Shown here: positions 1 to 5,027 of the stretch, in pieces
Layout: each line of letters starts with the position of its first letter
How positions within the stretch are numbered: position 1 is the first letter of the stretch
Origin: Nitrososphaera sp. UBA210
GTDB lineage: Archaea; Thermoproteota; Nitrososphaeria; Nitrososphaerales; Nitrososphaeraceae
Reading direction: 5' to 3'
NCBI GenBank assembly: GCA_002494895.1
Contig: DADA01000057.1
Span: 1 to 7,259 of the forward strand
Length of the DNA: 7,259 nt
Program-made: the position numbers and the translations under genes
Notes under the pieces: generated by a model
The model's input: the letters and a program-made list of their open reading frames with translations, nothing else
Told to the model about the DNA's origin: nothing
Database searches by the model: none

Positions 1-827
1 CTTGAAACCGACCTTATCGTGCGAGCAATCAGAAAGGGGGCAATGAGCAATGCAGGAATGCTCGCTGCTATAAACAAAGTCTGAAAGGGAGCGAGCGCTG
101 TTGCGCTCGTGCCTGCGCCTGCCACGCCTATGCCAAGGAGGGCAGAAAAGATGCTTCCGGCGCATGTAGGGCATCCAACAAATAACCCGCCTGTTGCTCC
201 TATCCCACTCACCATTGAAGTCCTGGATTGTACCGACTTTCTCTGCCTGTACGCATAGACGCTCAGCGCAGCGTTAAAGCCCACCAGCGCCGACACGACC
301 GTAGCCAGCATCACGTTTACAGGTATAACGAGAATCAGAAAATGATCTGTAATGTATATCGTCAGCATTGGTACGTATCCGGGGGCGCTGCAGCATGGAA
401 TCATGTCAAGCGAGGGCACCGGGATCCCCCTTTCAGTAAACGAAACATCGGCACGGTATACCAATATCTGCGACAAGAATCCGAACAGCACCCCGTACGC
501 GATGGCGGCGACAATGGCGATCTTTCTGTACTCGGCATTCTCAAAGGGCGCGCTGACAAACGACACAAGGCTGTTGCTCCCCGCAGTTCGGAGATGCTCG
601 GATCTCAGAATTGTATAGGCTCCATACATCGCGGAAGCCATTGACGCGGCGGTAATGGCAAGAACTGCATAGGCAAGATTTGTCAGGTGCTGCGTCGGCA
701 CGGCGAGGTCAGAAGACGGCACGGTAAGCCGGGAATAGAGCACGAACGCAATGACAAGTGAAAAGAGTCCTGCAAACAGTACTCTAAAACCGCTCTCGCG
801 CATGCTACGCCAGCGCAGGTCTTCCAT
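1..827 (-). CDS. Multi-pass membrane protein with paired-cysteine motifs (partial, C-terminus off left edge)
   Basis: The minus strand is open without a stop from an ATG at 827 to the window edge, giving 275 codons. The frame has a TAA upstream at about 864-866, so this is the only ATG start. I do not recognise a named family. About six hydrophobic segments are visible: residues 16-32, 50-72, 102-123, 160-187, 205-235 and 245-270. The protein has exactly four cysteines in two pairs: C145-C146 (IPCCSAPG), just before the fourth segment, and C219/C222 (GCPTCAG), inside the Gly/Ala-rich fifth segment. Paired cysteines at membrane faces suggest metal binding or thiol redox work, but that is inference. 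Box A at 860-869 places the transcript start about 12 bases before the ATG. The gene is divergent from the BFN-domain gene. Real coding is supported by the long open frame, the coherent hydrophobic pattern and the promoter position. Function is unknown. Confidence 0.8.
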   Translation of the reverse strand, partial: MEDLRWRSMRESGFRVLFAGLFSLVIAFVLYSRLTVPSSDLAVPTQHLTNLAYAVLAITAASMASAMYGAYTILRSEHLRTAGSNSLVSFVSAPFENAEYRKIAIVAAIAYGVLFGFLSQILVYRADVSFTERGIPVPSLDMIPCCSAPGYVPMLTIYITDHFLILVIPVNVMLATVVSALVGFNAALSVYAYRQRKSVQSRTSMVSGIGATGGLFVGCPTCAGSIFSALLGIGVAGAGTSATALAPFQTLFIAASIPALLIAPFLIARTIRSVS

Positions 828-859
828 CTCTTCTGCCCTGATCGAAATGACGTCAGCCG

Positions 860-869
860 TAAATTAAAT
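860..869. promoter_or_regulatory. Shared A/T-rich box between divergent genes
   Basis: TAAATTAAAT on the plus strand reads ATTTAATTTA on the minus strand, so it can serve as box A in either direction. For the membrane protein gene the predicted start site is near 839, 12 bases before its ATG. For the BFN gene a start near 890 would exclude the ATG at 882 and favour the ATGs at 903 or 921. The role is inferred from spacing only. Confidence 0.5.
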
Positions 870-890
870 CCTACCGTCTGGATGAAACCC

Positions 891-898
891 TTAATTCT
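891..898 (+). promoter_or_regulatory. Candidate box A for a leaderless BFN-domain gene
   Basis: TTAATTCT is centred about 27 bases before the ATG at 921, the same spacing seen before purP and tatA in this window. It is a weaker match than the box at 860-869. It would give a leaderless transcript starting at the third in-frame ATG. Confidence 0.35.
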
Positions 899-920
899 TG
901 GTATGCACATCGTATCTTGG

Positions 921-1352
921 ATGCCAGAGCTTTCTCCGAAGGAAGAAGCGGAGTACATCTCTGCCAAGATAAGCCGCGTCGGATTTGTCGACCAGACGGG
1001 GCTTGAAGGGATTGTGATTCTAAAGTCAGACGATGGAAAAGAATTTCCCATGCGCGCGTTTTCCGGAGAGGTCGCACGACACATCTCGAGATTTCAGGAA
1101 GGGGACAAGGGCAGCATTCCAACGATATACAATCTCGTTGAAGAGATAGCTGTATTGCAGGATCTTCTCCTGGTAGAGGTGAGGGTCTACCAGAGCGGCT
1201 CTGTCCTTCGAGCAAACCTCTATTTCAAAAAGAGGGATGGAAAGCTGGTCCTGCGCAACTACCGGGCATCCGATGCGATAGCACTGGCTGCGTACTTTGA
1301 CATACCGATAAAGGTCAGAAAGAACCTCTTTGAAGAGCCAATAGAACACTGA
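921..1352 (+). CDS. Bifunctional nuclease-type (DUF151/BFN domain) protein
   Basis: This 143-residue protein is essentially one BFN/DUF151 domain (PF02577). The family hallmark is the C-terminal block RASDAIALAAYFDIPI (residues 115-130), matching the usual R-P-S-D-A-I-A-L-A-x-x-x-x-x-P-I pattern. It is preceded by the VGFVDQTGLEGIVILK strand pair and a central helix-strand region. Family members have been linked to DNase/RNase activity in plants and bacteria, but their biochemical role in archaea is not settled, so nuclease activity here is inference. In-frame ATGs lie at 882, 903 and 921. I chose 921 because it leaves a short extension before the domain and sits at leaderless distance from a box A; 882 would lie upstream of the predicted transcript start from the 860-869 box. 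No Shine-Dalgarno helps the choice. It stands alone and is divergent from the membrane protein gene. Confidence 0.82.
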   Translation: MPELSPKEEAEYISAKISRVGFVDQTGLEGIVILKSDDGKEFPMRAFSGEVARHISRFQEGDKGSIPTIYNLVEEIAVLQDLLLVEVRVYQSGSVLRANLYFKKRDGKLVLRNYRASDAIALAAYFDIPIKVRKNLFEEPIEH

Positions 1353-1367
1353 TTCTCATCTCGTTTG

Positions 1368-1425
1368 ACGATCGGCGTGTATCCAGCTATGAGGGTATCA
1401 GCCAGAGATACTTGATACGATCGGC
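1368..1425. repeat. Pair of 9-bp direct repeats (ACGATCGGC)
   Basis: ACGATCGGC occurs at 1368-1376 and again at 1417-1425, 49 bases apart start to start, just downstream of the BFN gene. Each copy contains the palindrome CGATCG. It could be a protein-binding site or chance; nothing else in the sequence decides. Confidence 0.3.
1395..1411 (+). repeat. Small hairpin downstream of the BFN gene
   Basis: GTATC (1395-1399) and GATAC (1407-1411) form a 5-bp stem with a 7-base loop, extendable by two G-T pairs. It lies 42 bases after the BFN stop codon. No T-rich tract follows, so it is not a convincing terminator; it may stabilise the 3' end of the transcript. Confidence 0.3.
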
Positions 1426-1431
1426 AAGTTC

Positions 1432-1470
1432 GAGACACGCGCAGATGTCTCTCCAATGCTATCGCGAGAC
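1432..1470 (+). repeat. Alternative hairpins sharing a TGTCTC arm
   Basis: GAGACA (1432-1437) pairs perfectly with TGTCTC (1446-1451) over an 8-base loop. GTCTC (1447-1451) can instead pair with GAGAC (1466-1470) over a 14-base loop. The two foldings exclude each other. The region is upstream of the predicted start of the coiled-coil gene transcript, so any RNA role would need read-through from the BFN gene or an unmapped transcript. Confidence 0.35.
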
Positions 1471-1480
1471 GTATGTAACC

Positions 1481-1491
1481 CGCGTAACGCG
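1481..1491. promoter_or_regulatory. Palindrome upstream of the coiled-coil gene promoter
   Basis: CGCGT-A-ACGCG is a perfect 5-bp inverted repeat around one central base, ending 24 bases before box A at 1516-1523. Such a position suits an activator or regulator site, but no regulator can be named from the sequence. Confidence 0.35.
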
Positions 1492-1515
1492 TCGAGATGC
1501 CAGACATACAACTCC

Positions 1516-1523
1516 TTTTAAAA
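1516..1523 (+). promoter_or_regulatory. Box A of the coiled-coil gene
   Basis: TTTTAAAA is centred 25-26 bases before the ATG at 1545 and 28-29 before the ATG at 1548, so the transcript should begin at or beside the start codon. This argues against the in-frame ATG at 1497, which lies upstream of the box. Confidence 0.6.
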
Positions 1524-1544
1524 GATCAGAAAGAAAGGAATTGC

Positions 1545-2543
1545 ATGATGACCGAGGTTGAAGACTCGTCTCTAGATGAACTGGAATCCATTGCAAAGAG
1601 AGTGCTTAGCAAAAATGCCGAGAAAAGACAGGCAGAACGTGCAACTGAGAGCACTCCAAAGGGGGTAATCCCGACCAAGGTCATCAGTTCGGTTGAAGTT
1701 AATTATTCGCCCAAGACCGTCAGCCCGCCTCAAGCTACCGTTCCATTCAAGACGCCTGCAGTAAAACCCAAGAAGGCGCGAGCCAAAAGCCACGGGACAA
1801 TCACCACTATCAGGACAGCGCATCGAAAAGAGCTAAAGGACATCAAGGCCAAGCACAAGACCGAGCGGAAGCAATTGAAGAATGCCCTTGACGAGCAGGT
1901 AAAGAAAAGCAGAAGCGACCTAAAGATGTGGATGGAGAAGGCAATGAAGGAACACGAGTCTCGAATCAGCAAGATGGTAGCCGATAATGCCAGCCAGCAT
2001 ACTGCTTTGCGAAGCGACGTCAAAGGTATCCTAAATGGTCAGACCAGGGAGCTGAAGCAGACCTGCTCCGATGCCGTAACGAGCGTGAACCAGGAAGAGC
2101 TGGAGAGGCTGGTGAACTGGTTCCACGAAGAGTTCATGAAGGAGATAGACAGCAAGTCAAAACAGTATGAAGTTCTAAAGACATCTTCAGAAAATCAGGC
2201 CAACAGAATGGTTGGAGAAATAGACACCAAGAACCAGAGAATCAAAGTTCTTGATCAAAAGATCCTGGACATCGCCCAGCGCCTGCCAAAAGACGTAAGG
2301 CAAGCACTGTTTGAAGAACTGGGATTGCAGCATCTCGTCCAGGAACAAGAGCGTGCAAAGGAAAGGGAAAAGGAGCTAAAGAAGGAACAGAAGAAAGGTT
2401 TCATGAGTAAACTGTCCTCGCTGTTCAAGAAGGCTCCAAAGAAACCCAAGCCGGTGGCTCAGCCCGAGAAGCCAAAGAAAAAGGAAGAGCAGAAAAAAGA
2501 CCTTCGCAAGCGCCAGGCTCCCGCACAAGTCATTGCCGAATAA
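1545..2543 (+). CDS. Lys/Glu-rich coiled-coil protein of unknown function
   Basis: This is a 332-residue soluble protein with no recognised domain. Order of parts: a short acidic helix (residues 7-28); a Pro/Ser/Thr/Val-rich, probably disordered linker (about 35-85); a long charged helical region with coiled-coil character (about 90-245); a second charged helix rich in Lys and Glu (about 262-284); an amphipathic stretch with a basic face (GFMSKLSSLFKK, 285-296); and a Pro/Lys-rich tail ending in RKRQAPAQVIAE. One cysteine, C174. No signal peptide or membrane segment. An in-frame ATG at 1497 would add 16 residues, but box A at 1516-1523 points to a leaderless start at 1545 or 1548. The low-complexity composition could attract false matches to SMC or myosin-like coiled coils. 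It converges on purP with a 25-base gap. A structural or scaffold role is inference only. Confidence 0.8.
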   Translation: MMTEVEDSSLDELESIAKRVLSKNAEKRQAERATESTPKGVIPTKVISSVEVNYSPKTVSPPQATVPFKTPAVKPKKARAKSHGTITTIRTAHRKELKDIKAKHKTERKQLKNALDEQVKKSRSDLKMWMEKAMKEHESRISKMVADNASQHTALRSDVKGILNGQTRELKQTCSDAVTSVNQEELERLVNWFHEEFMKEIDSKSKQYEVLKTSSENQANRMVGEIDTKNQRIKVLDQKILDIAQRLPKDVRQALFEELGLQHLVQEQERAKEREKELKKEQKKGFMSKLSSLFKKAPKKPKPVAQPEKPKKKEEQKKDLRKRQAPAQVIAE

Positions 2544-2568
2544 TTTTCTAGCCCGGCCGCAAAGCAGA
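2544..2568. other. Short convergent intergenic gap
   Basis: These 25 bases separate the stop codons of the coiled-coil gene and purP. They hold a brief T run (TTTT at 2543-2546, partly in the stop region) and the palindrome CGGCCG (2554-2559). There is no clear hairpin terminator, so the two transcripts may overlap at their 3' ends. Confidence 0.3.
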
Positions 2569-3666
2569 TCATGTAACGACATCGCGCAGCTTTCTCTGCG
2601 CAGCTGCCTGTTTCAGCTCCATGGCAATCCTGCGGCCAACCCCCATCACCATCCCATGCTGATATTTCGTGTACGGGCTTGTTGTCGCCATTATGGGATT
2701 GCCAGGCACTCTCAATGACACGTCATACACGACAAAATCCAGGTCAACTGTTACGGCGCTCTGCAGTGATATCGGGCCCACAACTCCTGGCGGGTATTCT
2801 TTTCTTGCGGCAACTGCGAACTTGTCGCCCATCTCAAAGACTTTTTCAAGGAGCGACTCTCTGATGCTGGCGGGCGTGTGCCCCACCTCGATGTTCTGCG
2901 TCTGCAAGTCGATCTCCATCTGCTGCCTTGCAGGAAGCGACACGAAATCGTGAAGATTTGTCTGCAGCCTTCGCTCTATCCCGAGGAATTCTGTCTCGCC
3001 TGAAAGTGGCGAGTGAAAAAAGTTCAGGTTAAAGTAAGTTCCAAGAATGTATTCCTCAATAGTTGCAGATTCAAGATCGTGCTTTGTGACCATCCCCTGC
3101 TCTATCTTTTGTTTTGATTTTTTCTTGTAATCATCATAGGACGAAACGATGAAAAAAGCCCTCTCCAAGTTCCGTTTTGCCTCCCGCACCTTGACCATCG
3201 CAAGGCCGTCAATGTCAGACGGCTTGCGGTAGATCCGCGGGTGGCGGATCCCGGCTTTTTCCAGCAGGTAGTACTGGTTCCTGGGTGCGCTGCGCTCCTC
3301 TGCTCGCAGCATTGACCTGTTTCCAAAGACCGGAACTTTCAGGTTGTTTTCAATGTTGTCATAGCCCAGGTACGCCGTAAAGGCGCGGTGCGCGACAATT
3401 ACAGTATTGAGCTGCCGGAGCTTTTCCTGGTTCTCCCTGTTCAGTATGTCAGAGAATTTGTCAAGCAACATTATCTCGTCTGCCAGCCGGGCAAATCTCC
3501 TGTAGGGCAGGTCGCGGCCTTTCTGGCAGATGCACAGTGTCTTCATGCCCTCGTCCTTGGCGCCGTCCATTATTTCCAGCGCCGAATGGCTGCCTATGGT
3601 GCCCACAGTGACGTTTTTCAAGTCGTACCGATCAACGATAGATGCGATCTGCTGCGGGCCGATCAA
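2569..3666 (-). CDS. purP: Formate-dependent FAICAR synthetase (IMP biosynthesis, ATP-grasp)
   Basis: PurP makes FAICAR from AICAR, formate and ATP, the archaeal replacement for the folate-dependent transformylase step; FAICAR is then cyclised to IMP. The 365 residues match the family length of about 360. Recognisable blocks are the N-terminal GSHSALEIMDGAKDEG (25-40) and KGRDLPYRRF (49-58), the central VFGNRSMLRAEERS (113-126), the ATP-grasp part around VKVREAKRN (158-166) and EEYILGTYFNLNFF (204-217), GPISLQSAVTVDLDFVVYD (297-315), and the C-terminal SPYTKYQHG...GRRIAMELK (330-352). Start: TTG at 3666 is the only start codon near the expected N-terminus, an in-frame TAG lies one codon upstream, and box A at 3690-3697 is at leaderless distance. 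It lies 40 bases downstream of tatA on the same strand and converges on the coiled-coil gene. Archaea may carry PurP paralogues of other function; conservation here favours the true enzyme. Confidence 0.93.
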   Translation of the reverse strand: MIGPQQIASIVDRYDLKNVTVGTIGSHSALEIMDGAKDEGMKTLCICQKGRDLPYRRFARLADEIMLLDKFSDILNRENQEKLRQLNTVIVAHRAFTAYLGYDNIENNLKVPVFGNRSMLRAEERSAPRNQYYLLEKAGIRHPRIYRKPSDIDGLAMVKVREAKRNLERAFFIVSSYDDYKKKSKQKIEQGMVTKHDLESATIEEYILGTYFNLNFFHSPLSGETEFLGIERRLQTNLHDFVSLPARQQMEIDLQTQNIEVGHTPASIRESLLEKVFEMGDKFAVAARKEYPPGVVGPISLQSAVTVDLDFVVYDVSLRVPGNPIMATTSPYTKYQHGMVMGVGRRIAMELKQAAAQRKLRDVVT

Positions 3667-3689
3667 CGACTAGAGACAAAAAAGATTGC

Positions 3690-3697
3690 AATAAAAA
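3690..3697 (-). promoter_or_regulatory. Box A of purP
   Basis: TTTTTATT on the minus strand lies between tatA and purP, centred 27-28 bases before the TTG start at 3666. It supports a leaderless purP transcript independent of tatA and supports the unusual start codon. Confidence 0.55.
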
Positions 3698-3706
3698 TGT
3701 TTTAAG

Positions 3707-4036
3707 CTACTGCTTGCTCTTGCTCAGTTCGACTTCGATTGCAGCCCTCAGCTCGTCGTCATTCTTGTTGGTGTAGTCAATTCCAAGCGAATCGGCTATG
3801 GATTCAAGTTTTTCCCTGCCTACGCTGCCCTTGCTCTTTAGCTGCTGGAGCTCTCTTTTCGCCTCGATCCTTGCCTTCTCGTACTCGGCGGTTGCCTTGC
3901 CAAAAGACTTTGCCAGCTCGGGTATCTTTTTCACCCCGAAAAAGACCACTACAATCAGGCCGATGATAATGACCCATTCCCACCCTCCGAGTCCTGCGAA
4001 CTGCATTATGAGGTTTGACAGCCCTTCAGTGACCAT
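3707..4036 (-). CDS. tatA: Twin-arginine translocase subunit TatA
   Basis: TatA oligomers form the pore-like element of the Tat pathway, which exports folded proteins across the cytoplasmic membrane. The 109 residues show one membrane helix (about 21-34), the FG hinge (33-34) and the amphipathic helix with the family signature KKIPELAKSFGKATAEY (36-52), then a charged stretch. The polar residue at the start of the membrane helix is Glu20, as is common in TatB-like members. The C-terminal part (about 74-104, EKLESIADSLGIDYTNKNDD) looks like a small SAP/Rho-N-like helix-turn-helix tail, which is inference from pattern. An internal ATG at 4006 would give a shorter, more bacterial-like N-terminus, but box A at 4060-4067 supports 4036. 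It follows tatC by 27 bases, so the order is tatC then tatA. Single TatA/TatC systems are common in archaea and no separate TatB is seen. Confidence 0.92.
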   Translation of the reverse strand: MVTEGLSNLIMQFAGLGGWEWVIIIGLIVVVFFGVKKIPELAKSFGKATAEYEKARIEAKRELQQLKSKGSVGREKLESIADSLGIDYTNKNDDELRAAIEVELSKSKQ

Positions 4037-4059
4037 CTGCCGTGGGATACCCCCAGTAA

Positions 4060-4067
4060 TAATTTAA
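4060..4067 (-). promoter_or_regulatory. Box A of tatA, overlapping the tatC stop codon
   Basis: TTAAATTA on the minus strand is centred 27-28 bases before the tatA ATG at 4036 and includes the TAA stop of tatC (4064-4066). It suggests that tatA has its own leaderless promoter, which would allow more TatA than TatC. Confidence 0.55.
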
Positions 4068-4861
4068 GTGTTCTTTTGCCGGGCCGCCTTTCTCTCTATA
4101 ATAAGCATTCCTGCCAGGTAAAGGCCGACCATGGGGCCAGCCACAAACCACATGGTAACCCCGCTGCCGTCAGGGGTAATAAGGGCGCCAAATACCACGA
4201 GGATTATGCCGGCGTAGCGCAGGTTGTCACGCCAAAAGCGCGGAGAAACCACGTTGGTAAGCGACACTCCGTACATTATTATCGGGAGCTGGAAAGCGAT
4301 ACCAAAGCCGAGAAAGAACTGCATGACAAACGAGATAAAGTCGTTTATTGTAAGAAACGTCTCGACGGCAAGCGCCTCTCCGTACCTGTACAGGAAGTCA
4401 AGCACGTATGGGATAACTACAAGGTAAGAGAACACGATGCCTGTTATGAAAAGTGCGACGGCCGGGAGAAAGACGTTCAGCATCCCTACCTTGGTCTTGG
4501 AACTTATTGCAGGGGAGATGAACGACGATATCTCCCGGACGATTACAGGGATGGAAGCAGTCAGCCCTATCAGGGCGGAAACGTAGATCTGGGCAAAGAA
4601 GGCCTGGCCCGGAGCCGTCTGGATGAGTTCTACCTCGTCCGGCAGGAGCGAGTCCTGCATGTAGAAAGTAAGGCGAGCAGAGATGTTGTGAATCGGATCC
4701 GGATGCGGGTAGGCAAGCGTGACGGAACCGACTTCGACCGGGCGCAGGTCAAAAGTCATGGCAAAGACCGTGATGATAATTATGGAGAGGGCTACCCTGA
4801 GAACCCTGACCCGGAGCTCCTCGATGTGCTCCCTGAGGGTCATCTCGGACGCCATTGACAC
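4064..4861 (-). CDS. tatC: Twin-arginine translocase subunit TatC
   Basis: TatC is the polytopic receptor for twin-arginine signal peptides and the core of the Tat translocase. The 265 residues show the N-terminal REHIEELRVRVLR motif (10-22), about six membrane helices, a first external loop ending TAPGQAFFAQIY (82-93), FISPAI (114-119), FGIAFQLP (186-193) and TPDGSG (229-234). Two sites where many TatC proteins carry glutamate differ: T123 at the position of E. coli E103 and Q191 at that of E170. The conserved Asp after TP (D231) is kept. Possible starts are GTG at 4861, ATG at 4855 and ATG at 4843. GTG is about 25 bases from the centre of box A at 4882-4889, so it is used here; ATG 4855 is a close alternative and removes two residues. 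tatA follows after 27 bases. Confidence 0.94.
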   Translation of the reverse strand: MSMASEMTLREHIEELRVRVLRVALSIIIITVFAMTFDLRPVEVGSVTLAYPHPDPIHNISARLTFYMQDSLLPDEVELIQTAPGQAFFAQIYVSALIGLTASIPVIVREISSFISPAISSKTKVGMLNVFLPAVALFITGIVFSYLVVIPYVLDFLYRYGEALAVETFLTINDFISFVMQFFLGFGIAFQLPIIMYGVSLTNVVSPRFWRDNLRYAGIILVVFGALITPDGSGVTMWFVAGPMVGLYLAGMLIIERKAARQKNT

Positions 4862-4881
4862 AGGAGGGATATATGCCCGAG

Positions 4882-4889
4882 AAATATAA
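4882..4889 (-). promoter_or_regulatory. Box A of tatC
   Basis: TTATATTT on the minus strand is centred 24-25 bases before GTG 4861 and 30-31 before ATG 4855. A second A/T stretch (CATATATCC, about 4868-4876) lies closer and would suit only ATG 4843. No Shine-Dalgarno is present on this strand. Confidence 0.5.
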
Positions 4890-5000
4890 TGCTAGAGGTC
4901 GTCCTTGAGACAGAATCTGGCAAGAAATGCCTTCAGGGAGGTAAGAATTGGAAGAAACGAGATTGCGGTGTGAAGCGAGAATGATGAGGTTCCACTCGGG

Positions 5001-5021
5001 AAGAGTATGGAGTTTACTCTT
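5001..5021 (-). repeat. Hairpin just after the antiporter stop codon
   Basis: AAGAGTA (5001-5007) and TACTCTT (5015-5021) form a perfect 7-bp stem with a 7-base loop, beginning 6 bases after the stop codon of the antiporter gene. No T-run follows directly; the nearest T/C-rich stretch on this strand lies about 40 bases further on. It may mark or protect the mRNA 3' end. Confidence 0.45.
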
Positions 5022-5027
5022 GCTGAA

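Noticed and set aside
228..644. Plus-strand frames of 138 and 88 codons (228-644 and 352-618) over the membrane protein
   Set aside because: The minus strand gives a coherent multi-helix protein across the whole interval, and the plus products show no domain.
683..1349. Three minus-strand frames (683-1084, 871-1215, 1026-1349) overlapping the BFN gene and promoter region
   Set aside because: They cross a divergent promoter and lie opposite a recognisable BFN domain; their sequences lack family features.
1425..1440. A GTTCGAGAC stretch resembling a tRNA T-loop
   Set aside because: The flanking bases do not form the T-stem, and no acceptor, anticodon or D arm can be built around it.
1497..1544. 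A 16-residue N-terminal extension of the coiled-coil protein from ATG 1497
   Set aside because: Box A at 1516-1523 lies inside it and puts the transcript start at about 1545, so the extension would probably not be transcribed from that promoter.
3388..3705. A 105-codon plus-strand frame antisense to the 5' part of purP
   Set aside because: PurP motifs are clear on the other strand and the plus product has no recognisable domain.
4076..4858. A 260-codon plus-strand frame antisense to almost all of tatC
   Set aside because: Its product is a charged, low-hydrophobicity sequence with no recognisable motif, while the minus strand encodes an unmistakable TatC. It is a codon-bias shadow.
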